Source of the DNA: Planctomycetota bacterium
Lineage (GTDB): Bacteria; Planctomycetota; UBA1135; UBA2386
Assembly (NCBI GenBank): GCA_020638695.1
Contig: JACKIB010000004.1
Span: forward strand, 124,001 to 188,000
Direction: 5' to 3'
Length of the DNA: 64,000 nt
Each line of letters begins with the position of its first letter. Position 1 is the stretch's first letter. The notes under the pieces are model-generated. The model ran no database searches. It saw only the letters and a program-made list of their open reading frames with translations, and was not told the DNA's origin. Positions 17,996-26,100 of this stretch are shown piece after piece. The translations under genes and the position numbers were made by a program.

Positions 17996-19084
17996 ATGGA
18001 CTCGGACTTCGAAGCGTTTCGCCGCGAACGCAACTTGCGTCGACGGCAGTCAATTACCACCGAGCGGCCACTCGGCCACAACGAGGTCTGGGAGGCACTC
18101 GAGGCCAAGGAGGCGGATGACCTCCGCGACCAGGTGATCGACGCGGAGGTGGACGACTTCTTCTGCGGCGCGACCAAGCTGGCCGCCAACCTGGTGAAGA
18201 AGGTCGCCGACAACCGCAAGCAGGAGATCTCGCAGAAGCTGCAGAGCGAGATGCAGGAATTCCTGTCCGAGTCGTTGCGCCACGCCAACAACTTGGTGCA
18301 TTCGCTCGACAATGTGCACCCGAACCAGACCGAGGCGACGGTCGAGCCGAGCCTGCGCAACCTCGACGGCCGCGAGATCGACAGCTTCCGCGCCGAGGGA
18401 ACCGCGACGCTGGGCGACAAGCACCTCGGGCAGGGCCTGTTCACCGAGCCGGCGCCCGGCCCGGCGCCGGCCGGACGAGAGGCGCCGCCGTCGTTGGGTG
18501 CCGAGCAGGACGAGGACCCGATCAACGGTCAGCGGCTGAGTCTGCGCGCCGGCGAGCTCGAGCTCGCCTTCGCGCCGTCCGGCGATCTGCCGTTCGAAGC
18601 CGACCCGTTCTCGGTCGGCCTGCCGAACAGCGCCGCGATCCAGCGCCCCGGGGCCTCGGCGGTGCCGCCGACCCTCTCCGGGATCTACCGCGCTGCGGCG
18701 ATGCCCGAGGACCACTTGCCGTTGGCGGCCTTGTACGGTGGGCACGGCGCCCCCGTGGCAGAGCCGCCGGCGAGCGACTCGTCGTTCGGCATTCCGGTCA
18801 GCAACGACAACATGCGGATCCGCGAGGACGCGAACCACGCCGATGCGTCGGGCTCGTCGTTCGGGATCCCGGCGCTGCGCAGTGGCGGCCCCCCGGTCGA
18901 GGAGCCGGCGGCGGTGGAAGAAGCGCCCGCGCCCGCGCCGGTGTCGAGCCTCGATGCGTCGCCGGAGGGCAGCACCAACCAGCGGATCCGTGACGCACTG
19001 CTGTTGCTGGTGAAGCAGGGCGTGATGACCAAGGACCAGGCGCGGGCAGCGTACTTGCAGCAGATGCAGCAGCCGCGGGGGTGA
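17996..19084 (+). CDS. Cytoplasmic low-complexity protein of unknown function
   Basis: Protein of 362 residues with no signal peptide or membrane helix. Residues 1-100 are charged and helical (likely coiled coil: NRKQEISQKLQSEMQEFL). The middle is Pro/Ala/Glu-rich and probably disordered, with a repeated SSFGIP motif. The last 35 residues (NQRIRDALLLLVKQGVMTKD) form a short helical pair similar in look to SHOCT-type oligomerisation tails. The family is not recognised. It follows the CCA-type gene by 62 bp. Confidence 0.6.
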   Translation: MDSDFEAFRRERNLRRRQSITTERPLGHNEVWEALEAKEADDLRDQVIDAEVDDFFCGATKLAANLVKKVADNRKQEISQKLQSEMQEFLSESLRHANNLVHSLDNVHPNQTEATVEPSLRNLDGREIDSFRAEGTATLGDKHLGQGLFTEPAPGPAPAGREAPPSLGAEQDEDPINGQRLSLRAGELELAFAPSGDLPFEADPFSVGLPNSAAIQRPGASAVPPTLSGIYRAAAMPEDHLPLAALYGGHGAPVAEPPASDSSFGIPVSNDNMRIREDANHADASGSSFGIPALRSGGPPVEEPAAVEEAPAPAPVSSLDASPEGSTNQRIRDALLLLVKQGVMTKDQARAAYLQQMQQPRG

Positions 19085-19401
19085 CCCGCGCCGTGAGATC
19101 GTGCAGGGTTGTTGCTGGCGGGAAGAACGGCAGGTTCTGCCCGAGGCGGGGTGCTCCCGTCGAGGGGCAGTTTCTGACGTTCGACGAAGCCAGCAACGAA
19201 CTCGCGCGATCGCAGCAGCTCGGTGGTGAATAGTCTGGGCGAGTGCCCCGCGTCCGGAGTTCGCAGCACAAGTGCCCGGCCATTCGATCCGCTCGCGGCG
19301 TCGCAGCTCCTCAGCTTGTCCACCAAGCCGTGTCGTCGCAGCTCCTTGCGCGCGAACCGCATGACTCGACGACTCATGCAACGAACTTCGGACACACCCC
19401 A
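19085..19401. other. Convergent intergenic region containing a dispersed repeat
   Basis: This 317-bp stretch separates two convergent genes. The first 155 bp hold nothing I recognise. From 19242 it carries one copy of a dispersed repeat shared with 48429-48550 (see that entry). No credible gene is present on either strand. Confidence 0.6.
19242..19363. repeat. Dispersed intergenic repeat, copy 1
   Basis: About 120 bp beginning AGTGCCCCGCGTCCGGAGTT and nearly identical to 48429-48550. Differences are a handful of substitutions plus a 3-base indel after CTTGTCCACC. It contains no start codon in a plausible gene context. Likely a short non-autonomous repeat; its mobilising enzyme is unknown. 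Confidence 0.7.
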
Positions 19402-20184
19402 CTAGGTCAGCGCGATCCGCCGGGCAATCCACCGCGCCAAAATCATCGCCGCAGCGATGCAGACGGCTTCGACGGGCCGGCCAGCGCCCAACGCGATCAA
19501 GCCGGTGAACACCATCGTGCCGAGCAGCAGCCAGGTCATCACGCCGCGGATCGTGCGCTGATCCCAAGCGGTGTGGCGGTGTCGCACCAGCAGCACCGCG
19601 GCGAGCCCGAGTCCGATCGCCGCCGGCCAGCCGACCGGCAGGACCAGCAGCGTGAGTCCGGTACTGAGCACCGCGGCCGAAACCAGGCCCAGCACCGCGC
19701 GTCGCGGTGGCCGCGGCACGTCCTCGAGGATGCCGAGGAAGGTCACGCAGACGATGTACACCGCATAGCCGGCGGCGAGGATCAGCGCCGCCTCTTGGCG
19801 GCCGGGCTCGGTCACCGGACCCATCATCAGCGGCACCAGCAGATTCATCCCACGTAGGGTTCCCATGGTGAGGGCGCCCAGCGCAGGGCTGCGCTTGAGA
19901 AGATAGTCGTAGCCGAGTACCAGCAGGGCCATCCCGCCGTGCCACAGCGGCACCGGGCTGAGGCCGGGCGCGGCGAGTAGGAACGCGAGCCCGAGCAGCA
20001 ATGCGGTAGTCGGGGAGATGCTGCCGGACGGGATCGGCCGCTCCGGGCGCACCACCGCGTCGGTGGCTCGGTCGGCGTGGTCGTTGAGGATCATTCCCGC
20101 GGCGTACAGCAGCACGCTGGCGAGTACCGCGCGTGTGGCGGTCGCATCGAACGGGCGGGCGAGCAGGCACACGCCTGCGGTCAC
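19402..20184 (-). CDS. UbiA-family prenyltransferase-like membrane protein
   Basis: Integral membrane protein with about eight hydrophobic segments. The first Asp-rich motif, NDHADRATDAVVRPERPIP, matches the NDxxDxxxD prenyl-diphosphate/Mg site of UbiA enzymes; a second acidic loop is seen at FLGILEDVPRPP. This resembles the UbiA branch that includes EboC-type proteins. The only standard start is the GTG at 20184 (260 residues), but family-like sequence (LRLVRAGTLLSPAADV) continues upstream in frame until the rseP stop, so translation may begin at a non-AUG codon near 20223-20229. It directly follows rseP. Confidence 0.72.
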   Translation of the reverse strand: MTAGVCLLARPFDATATRAVLASVLLYAAGMILNDHADRATDAVVRPERPIPSGSISPTTALLLGLAFLLAAPGLSPVPLWHGGMALLVLGYDYLLKRSPALGALTMGTLRGMNLLVPLMMGPVTEPGRQEAALILAAGYAVYIVCVTFLGILEDVPRPPRRAVLGLVSAAVLSTGLTLLVLPVGWPAAIGLGLAAVLLVRHRHTAWDQRTIRGVMTWLLLGTMVFTGLIALGAGRPVEAVCIAAAMILARWIARRIALT

Positions 20185-20244
20185 ATCGGCGGCCGGCGAC
20201 AGCAGGGTGCCCGCACGGACCAGGCGCAGGAAGGGGAGGATGGC

Positions 20245-22074
20245 TCAGCCTCGGCTCAAGAACCAGCTCAGCTTGAGGATGTCGTTGTAGGTGACGTACA
20301 GCAGCAGCGCGAGCACGAACACCATGCCGAGAATCTGGCTGTAGCTGTGCACCCGCGCGCTGACCGGCGATCCCTTGATCCGCTCGATCAGCAGGAACAT
20401 CAGGTGGCCGCCGTCGAGCACCGGGATCGGTAGGACGTTGATCACCGCCAAGTTGATGCTGAGCACCGCCAAGAAGTACAGCAGTCGCGACAGGCCTTCC
20501 TGCGCGTTCATGTAGCTGACCCGGGCGATCGTGATGATGCCGCCGAGGTTGCTGGTCGACACTTCGCCGGTGAACAGCTTGCGCAGTGTCACGTACACTT
20601 GCTTGATCATGTCGACCGAGGCGACGAGTCCGGCCTTGATCGACGCTCCCAACCCTTCGACGCGGTACGCTTCGCGCAAGTCGCGCACCTGGATGCGGAA
20701 CCCCAGTGTCGGTTCGCGGCGGGGCTCGATGGTGACCGAGAACGGGCCGCTGTCGCGCACCAGCGCGAGCACCAACGGTTTGCCTGCCGCCCCTTCCACC
20801 GTCTCGATCACCTGTTCCCACTTGGTGACCGGCTTGCCACCGATCGCGCGCAGTAGATCGCCGCGACGGACTCCGGCGGCGGCGGCGGCCGATGCAGGCA
20901 TCGGGCGCAGCAGGAGATCGGCGGGGTCGGCGACCAACGCGATGTCCTTGGCCAGCGCTGCGCGGTCAGCGGACGGCACTTCCGCAGTCAGCTCGACCGG
21001 CTGCTTGGCGTCGGTGCGCTGCACTACCAGCTGCACGGTCTTGCCGGACTCCTGGAACTTCAGGTCCCCGCCGCGGAACGGTTGCCCGTCGACGAACAGC
21101 ACCCGATCACCACGCCGTAGCTGCAGCGCGCGGGTCGCCGGGGTATCGCGGAAGCCCTGCACGGTGCGCTGGCTGAGGTAGATCCCGAGCTTGGGTGTCG
21201 CGCGCTTGTCCGGCTCGGCCTGAAAGCTGAACTCCTGCGGCTTGGCGCTGTCGCCACCGCGCCGCACCATCACCTTGACCGGCCGCTTGCCGGCGCGCGG
21301 CTCCTGCTCTTCCCAGGTGGTGAGCACGGTGTCGAACTCGCGGTGCGACGGCACGTGCTTGCCCTCGAGCATCACCAACTCGTCGCCGGTGCGCAGACCG
21401 GCGGCGAATGCCGGTGTCCCCTCGGGGACTTCGATCCGCACCGGACCCGGCTCCAGCGCGTTGCGCACCTCGAGGGTGCGGATCCCCATCGCCTTGTCGT
21501 AGCGCGGATGCGCCACGCATTCGCGATCTGCCCCGTCCCGCTGGTACTGCACCTTCACCCCGCGCAGCGAGCTGGCCAGGGCGACCTCGACGGTGATGTT
21601 GTTGAACGAGTAGACGTCCTTGCCGTTGATCGACCGGATCCGGTCGCCGTGCTGCAGTCCCGCTTCCCAGGCCGGCCCGCCGGCGGCGACTGCGCCGATC
21701 ACCGGGGCGTCGAACTGCACCCCGATGCGGAACACCATCGGGAACACCACGAGCGCGAACAGCACGTTCATGATCACGCCGCCGGAGTAGAAGAACGCGC
21801 GTGCGAACAGGCTCTTGCTCACCAGGTCGCCAGTGCGTGCCTGTACACGGGCGGCCGCGGTGGGGTCCTCGCCCGCCACCTGCACGAACCCCCCCAGCGG
21901 TAGCGCGGAGATCCGGTAGTCCGTGCCACCGCGGACGAAGCCCCACAGCCGGGGGCCGAAGCCGAGCGAGAACACGTGGACGCGGATCCCGGCCAGGCGG
22001 GCGCACAAGTAGTGGCCCAGCTCGTGGACGAAGATCAGCAGGCTGATGCCGATGATGGTCAGGAGGATGGCCAT
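20245..22074 (-). CDS. rseP: RseP/site-2-type zinc metalloprotease with PDZ domains
   Basis: Intramembrane M50 protease that cuts anti-sigma factors and other membrane stubs. The zinc motif HELGH lies at residues 17-21 in the first membrane helix; the second conserved site near the C-terminus, NVLPIPVLDGGHL, carries the third ligand Asp. Between them are PDZ domains (for example EAGLQHGDRIRSINGKDV and AAGVRRGDLLRAIGGKPV). At 609 residues it is longer than the E. coli enzyme (about 450), with at least one additional PDZ. It lies between dxr and a ubiA-like gene, a neighbourhood often seen for dxr-rseP. Confidence 0.88.
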   Translation of the reverse strand: MAILLTIIGISLLIFVHELGHYLCARLAGIRVHVFSLGFGPRLWGFVRGGTDYRISALPLGGFVQVAGEDPTAAARVQARTGDLVSKSLFARAFFYSGGVIMNVLFALVVFPMVFRIGVQFDAPVIGAVAAGGPAWEAGLQHGDRIRSINGKDVYSFNNITVEVALASSLRGVKVQYQRDGADRECVAHPRYDKAMGIRTLEVRNALEPGPVRIEVPEGTPAFAAGLRTGDELVMLEGKHVPSHREFDTVLTTWEEQEPRAGKRPVKVMVRRGGDSAKPQEFSFQAEPDKRATPKLGIYLSQRTVQGFRDTPATRALQLRRGDRVLFVDGQPFRGGDLKFQESGKTVQLVVQRTDAKQPVELTAEVPSADRAALAKDIALVADPADLLLRPMPASAAAAAGVRRGDLLRAIGGKPVTKWEQVIETVEGAAGKPLVLALVRDSGPFSVTIEPRREPTLGFRIQVRDLREAYRVEGLGASIKAGLVASVDMIKQVYVTLRKLFTGEVSTSNLGGIITIARVSYMNAQEGLSRLLYFLAVLSINLAVINVLPIPVLDGGHLMFLLIERIKGSPVSARVHSYSQILGMVFVLALLLYVTYNDILKLSWFLSRG

Positions 22075-22244
22075 GGGCTCGGGCTTGCGGGGGGCGGGGT
22101 CTGGACGCGCCGGCGGGGGCAGGGGCAGTGCGCCACTCTACGGCGAACCCTCGCAGACGCCGGCGAGAAAGCGCGGACCGATCGGAGTGATCATCGGCGG
22201 AATCGACGCGGCACCTGACTCGGCGGCAGCGGACTCCGGTCGCG

Positions 22245-23390
22245 TCACGCCTGCGCGTCGGCCAGCCGCTGCGCTGCATCGCGCGCCGCGCGGTCGGCGG
22301 CGTGCACCGACTCCAAGTCCCGAACGGTCTGCGGGCGATGCTCGCGCACCACTTCCGCCACGACGTCCGTGATCGCCGGGAACGGCACCGCGCCGGCCAG
22401 GAATCGAGCAGTCATCACTTCGTCCGCGGCGTTGAGGACCGCCCCCGCGGTGCCGCCGCGCGCCAGCGTCTCGTAGGCCAGCGGCAGGGAGGGAAACCGC
22501 CGCGGGTCCGGTCGCTCGAAGGTCAGCTGGGCGAAGCGGACCGGGTCGAACGGGGCGAACTCGAACGGGGTTCGCTCGGGATAGGTCAGGCAGTAGAGGA
22601 TCGGCACCCGCATGTCGGGTACGCCGAGCTGTGCCAGAATGTTGCCGTCGACGAACTCGACCATCGAGTGCACGATGCTCTGCGGATGGATCAGGACCTC
22701 GATCTGCTCTGCGGCGAGGCCGAACAGCCAGTGGGCCTCGAGCACTTCGAAGGCCTTGTTCATCATGGTCGCCGAGCCGATCGTGATGCGCGGCCCCATG
22801 TCCCAAGTCGGGTGGCGCAACGCTTGCTCCGGGGTGATGTCGGCGAACTGGTCGAGCGGGCGGGTCCGGAACGGTCCACCCGACCCGGTGAGGTAGATCT
22901 TCCGCACCCGCTCCGGTGCCTCGCGGTGTAAGCACTGGAAGATCGCGCAGTGCTCCGAGTCGACCGGCAGGATCGCCGCGCCGGTGTCCCGCGAGAGCTC
23001 CATCAGGTACGGCCCCGCCATCACCAGCGACTCCTTGTTGGCCAGCGCCAGCGGCAGTCCGCGGCGCAGCGTCCACTCCGAGGCCGGCAGGCCCGCGGCG
23101 CCGGTGATCGCGTTCAGCACCAGGTCCGGGCGGCTGGCTTCCAGCGCCGCGACGATGCCCTCGGGCCCCGACTCGTAGCCGACGCCGGGCGGCAGGTCGG
23201 GGGGGCGGTCGGCGCCGCTGCTGAGGCAGACCACCTCGGGGCCGAACCGCGCGGCCTGGGCGCACAGCGAATCGGCGGCGGAATGCGCGCTGAGCAGCAC
23301 CGCCGCCAGTCGGTCGCGACGCTCGTCGATCAGCCGCAGGGCGCTCTGGCCGACCGAACCCGTGCTGCCGAGGACCGCGATGCGCTTCAT
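22245..23390 (-). CDS. dxr: 1-deoxy-D-xylulose-5-phosphate reductoisomerase
   Basis: Second step of the non-mevalonate isoprenoid pathway: NADPH-dependent rearrangement and reduction to 2-C-methylerythritol 4-phosphate. The 381-residue protein begins with the nucleotide motif IAVLGSTGSVGQSAL. It contains LALANKESLVMAG, the metal-binding PVDSEH segment, LTGSGGPFR, the TMMNKAFEVLEAHWLF segment and the HPQSIVHSMVEF motif, all classic for this enzyme. I chose the ATG at 23390; a GTG five codons upstream is less likely. Confidence 0.92.
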   Translation of the reverse strand: MKRIAVLGSTGSVGQSALRLIDERRDRLAAVLLSAHSAADSLCAQAARFGPEVVCLSSGADRPPDLPPGVGYESGPEGIVAALEASRPDLVLNAITGAAGLPASEWTLRRGLPLALANKESLVMAGPYLMELSRDTGAAILPVDSEHCAIFQCLHREAPERVRKIYLTGSGGPFRTRPLDQFADITPEQALRHPTWDMGPRITIGSATMMNKAFEVLEAHWLFGLAAEQIEVLIHPQSIVHSMVEFVDGNILAQLGVPDMRVPILYCLTYPERTPFEFAPFDPVRFAQLTFERPDPRRFPSLPLAYETLARGGTAGAVLNAADEVMTARFLAGAVPFPAITDVVAEVVREHRPQTVRDLESVHAADRAARDAAQRLADAQA

Positions 23391-23419
23391 GTGGACGCGG
23401 CCCACGATAGATTGGGGCG

Positions 23420-23956
23420 GTGGCCGGATCCATGGGACCCTCGCAGTCCGCCGCGTTCTGTCTGCAATGCGGCGCGGTGCTGGAGCTGCGGCACCTGTTC
23501 GGCAGGTCGCGGCCGGCGTGCACGCGGTGCGACTTCATCGCCTTCGAAGCCACGCCGACCGCCGCGGGTGCGGTGGTGGTGCGTGGCCGCGAGGTGCTGC
23601 TGATTCAGCGCCGCATCGATCCGGGCCGCGGTCGCTGGGGTTTCCCGGCCGGATTCCAAGACTACGGCGAGACTCCGGAGGACTCGGCGCGCCGTGAAGT
23701 TCGCGAGGAGACCGGCCTGGAGGTGCGCATCGAGCGTCTGCTGGCGGTCGAGCTGTCGCGCGACAACCCGCGCAAGCTCGTCAACCTGGTGATCTACTTG
23801 GCCCGCGAGGTTGCCGGCGAGCTGCGGGCCGCGGATGATGCACTGCAGGCGCGTTTCTTCCCCCTCGAGGCGTTGCCCGAGGAACTCGCCTTCGACAACA
23901 ACCGCCGGCTGCTGCAACAGCTGCGCGACGAGTTCCCCAGCGGAGACATCTCTTGA
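23420..23956 (+). CDS. NUDIX hydrolase with N-terminal zinc ribbon
   Basis: Protein of 178 residues. The first 35 residues carry two CxxC pairs (FCLQCG and ACTRCD), a zinc ribbon as in NudC-like and related hydrolases. The NUDIX box is complete: GFQDYGETPEDSARREVREE followed by TGL, with the Glu residues that bind Mg. The substrate is probably a nucleoside diphosphate derivative. The start is GTG 23420 or ATG 23432. It overlaps purM by TTGA. Confidence 0.82.
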   Translation: MAGSMGPSQSAAFCLQCGAVLELRHLFGRSRPACTRCDFIAFEATPTAAGAVVVRGREVLLIQRRIDPGRGRWGFPAGFQDYGETPEDSARREVREETGLEVRIERLLAVELSRDNPRKLVNLVIYLAREVAGELRAADDALQARFFPLEALPEELAFDNNRRLLQQLRDEFPSGDIS

Positions 23957-25005
23957 CCCAGAAGCCAGCGAGCGGCGACGGCTCGGCGTACCGTGCCGCC
24001 GGCGTCGACATCGACGCGAAGTACCGAGCGGTCGGCGGCAGCGCCGAGGCGATCCGCGGCACCTTCACCCCCGGGGTAGTCGGCGACATCGGCTCGTTCG
24101 GCGGCTTGTTCGACATCGGCAGGGCCGGTGCCGAGGGGCAGCTGCTGGTTGCGTCCACCGACGGCGTGGGAACCAAGGTGAAGGTCGCCCAGCTCGCCGG
24201 CGCGGTCGGCAGCGTCGGCGAAGACCTGGTCAACCACTGTGTGAACGACATTCTGGTGCAGGGCGCCCGGCCGCTGTTCTTCATGGACTACATCGCCATG
24301 GGGAAGATGGTCCCCGAACAGGTCCAGGCGGTGATCGGAGGCCTGGCCAAGGCGTGCCGTGAGAACGGCTGCGCGCTGCTCGGCGGCGAGACCGCGGAGA
24401 TGCCCGGAGTGTATGTGCCGGGTGAGCTGGACGTCGCCGGCACGATCGTCGGTGCGGTGGCGCGGGACAAGGTGCTCGACGGGTCGCGGGTGCGGGTCGG
24501 CGATCGCCTGCTGGCGCTGGCCTCCTCCGGGCTACACACCAACGGGTTCTCGTTGGCGCGCAAGATCGTGTTCGACGACCTCGGTCTGTCGGTCGACGAC
24601 CGGCCGGACGAACTCGACGGGCAGAGCGTCGGCGAAGCGCTGCTCGCGGTGCACAAGAGCTACCTGCGGCCGCTGTGGCCGCTGCTCGAGGCACGGCTGA
24701 TCCACGGCATGGCGCACATCACCGGTGGAGGTCTGCCCGACAACATCCCCCGGGTGCTGCCCGGGGATGTGGCGGTGCGGATCGACCGCAGTGCGATGCC
24801 GCGCCCGCCGGTGTTCGATCTGTTGGTGCGCGGTGGCCGGGTCGCCGAGGCGGAAGCGTATCGGGTGTTCAACATGGGGTTCGGGATGGTGCTGGCGGTG
24901 GCGCCGGCGGCGGTCGAGGAGGTGTCCTCGGCGCTGATGGCCGCGGGGGAACCGGCGTTCGTGGTCGGCGAAGTTGTTGCCGGCAAGCGCGAGGTGCACC
25001 TGTGA
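23953..25005 (+). CDS. purM: Phosphoribosylformylglycinamidine cyclo-ligase (AIR synthetase)
   Basis: Fifth step of purine biosynthesis: ATP-dependent ring closure of FGAM to AIR. The 350-residue protein shows YRAAGVDIDA at the start, LLVASTDGVGTKVKVAQ, GEDLVNHCVNDILVQGA, LLGGETAEMPG and HITGGGLPDNIPR, all typical PurM motifs. It starts at TTG 23953, overlapping the NUDIX stop, and ends overlapping the next gene as GTGA. Confidence 0.93.
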   Translation: MTQKPASGDGSAYRAAGVDIDAKYRAVGGSAEAIRGTFTPGVVGDIGSFGGLFDIGRAGAEGQLLVASTDGVGTKVKVAQLAGAVGSVGEDLVNHCVNDILVQGARPLFFMDYIAMGKMVPEQVQAVIGGLAKACRENGCALLGGETAEMPGVYVPGELDVAGTIVGAVARDKVLDGSRVRVGDRLLALASSGLHTNGFSLARKIVFDDLGLSVDDRPDELDGQSVGEALLAVHKSYLRPLWPLLEARLIHGMAHITGGGLPDNIPRVLPGDVAVRIDRSAMPRPPVFDLLVRGGRVAEAEAYRVFNMGFGMVLAVAPAAVEEVSSALMAAGEPAFVVGEVVAGKREVHL

Positions 25006-25907
25006 CCCGGGCGGCGGCGCTGTGCGCGGGGTGGTGGTTGTCGTGCGTGCTCGTCGCGCCGCTCGCCGCGCAGGAGACGTTCGCCAGCCAGTGCGCGCAG
25101 GCGCGTGCGGAGACCGAGCCGGCGCGGCGGCGGGCCGCATTCGCCGCGGCGCTGGACGCGTTCACCAAGATCCCGTTGGACTCGAAGGCGTACTTCGAGG
25201 GCCTGCCCGAGGGTATCGAATGCGCCCGCGAGGCGGGTGACCACGGCATGGCGGCGCGCCTGCTCGAGGTTCGCTGGCGGCGGGATGGCGGCAGCGCCGC
25301 GCTGCTCGGCGCGCGGCTCGAGGCACTGTTGCGGGCCGGGGACGGGCGCGGCGCGGTGGCGCTGGCGCGCCAGCAGGACGCGAGCTTCCACGGCGCGGTG
25401 GTCGCTTTCGGCCGCACCCGGGGCAACTTCGGACCGCTGATGACCGCTGGTTCGGCGCTGCTCCAGGACGGTGAGTCCACAGCCGGACTGTGGGTGTTCG
25501 AGCTCCTGGCAGAGGCCTACCCCGGCGACGTGAGCGTGCTCGCGAACCTCGCGCTGACCGAACGCTACCTCGGGAGGGTCGAGCGCGCCGAACGCCACTA
25601 CCGGGACGCGCTGCAGCGCGCTCCGAACACGGCGTGGGTGTGGAACCACTTCGGGTTGATGTGCAAGGGCATCGGCAAGTGCGATGCAGCTGCCGACGCG
25701 TTGCTGCGTGGGATCGCGGTCGAAACGACGCAGGAGGAGCCCACCATCGCGATCAACCTCGGGGTGCTGTTCCAGCGCACCGGAAACGCGCGTGGTCGCA
25801 ACCCGGTTGCCGACCTCGCCGCGCTACTCCGGCGCACACCCCAGGCCCCGATGGCCCGCCGGCTGCTTCTCGATTGCTGGCACCCGCGCGGTGCCGCCCA
25901 GCGCTGA
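25002..25907 (+). CDS. Exported TPR-repeat protein
   Basis: Protein of 301 residues from a GTG overlapping the purM stop. The first 23 residues form a signal peptide (CAGWWLSCVLVAPLAAQ). The mature part has TPR-like helical pairs, clearest in LANLALTERYLGRVERAERHYRDA-like sequence and NTAWVWNHFGLMCKGIGKCD. It probably mediates protein contacts in the periplasm; no catalytic motif. Coupling to purM is likely incidental. Confidence 0.65.
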   Translation: MTRAAALCAGWWLSCVLVAPLAAQETFASQCAQARAETEPARRRAAFAAALDAFTKIPLDSKAYFEGLPEGIECAREAGDHGMAARLLEVRWRRDGGSAALLGARLEALLRAGDGRGAVALARQQDASFHGAVVAFGRTRGNFGPLMTAGSALLQDGESTAGLWVFELLAEAYPGDVSVLANLALTERYLGRVERAERHYRDALQRAPNTAWVWNHFGLMCKGIGKCDAAADALLRGIAVETTQEEPTIAINLGVLFQRTGNARGRNPVADLAALLRRTPQAPMARRLLLDCWHPRGAAQR

Positions 25908-26100
25908 GCGGGGACACACCCGCCGCGCTGTGGATCGGAACCTTCGGGTGGCAACATCCCCGGTGGTGGGGGATACTCGCCTCCCGGACCCCTGCCCCTC
26001 GGTGTCCGGATCCTCCGCTGCCGGTCCAACGCCGGGGGGTCGACCATTCCGGTCCTACCGGGTGGCACCGCCACCGACAACACGACCTACGGAGCAACCC
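25908..26100. other. Intergenic region, promoter for the next gene expected
   Basis: 193 bp between the TPR gene and the esterase-fold gene. A weak hairpin (ATCCCC...GGGGAT near 25955-25972) could mark the end of the upstream transcript. I see no other structure. Confidence 0.35.

Noticed and set aside
18050..20821. 923-codon minus-strand open frame
   Set aside because: It crosses the ubiA-like gene, the intergenic repeat and the unknown gene in a wrong frame and shows no domain; GC-rich shadow.
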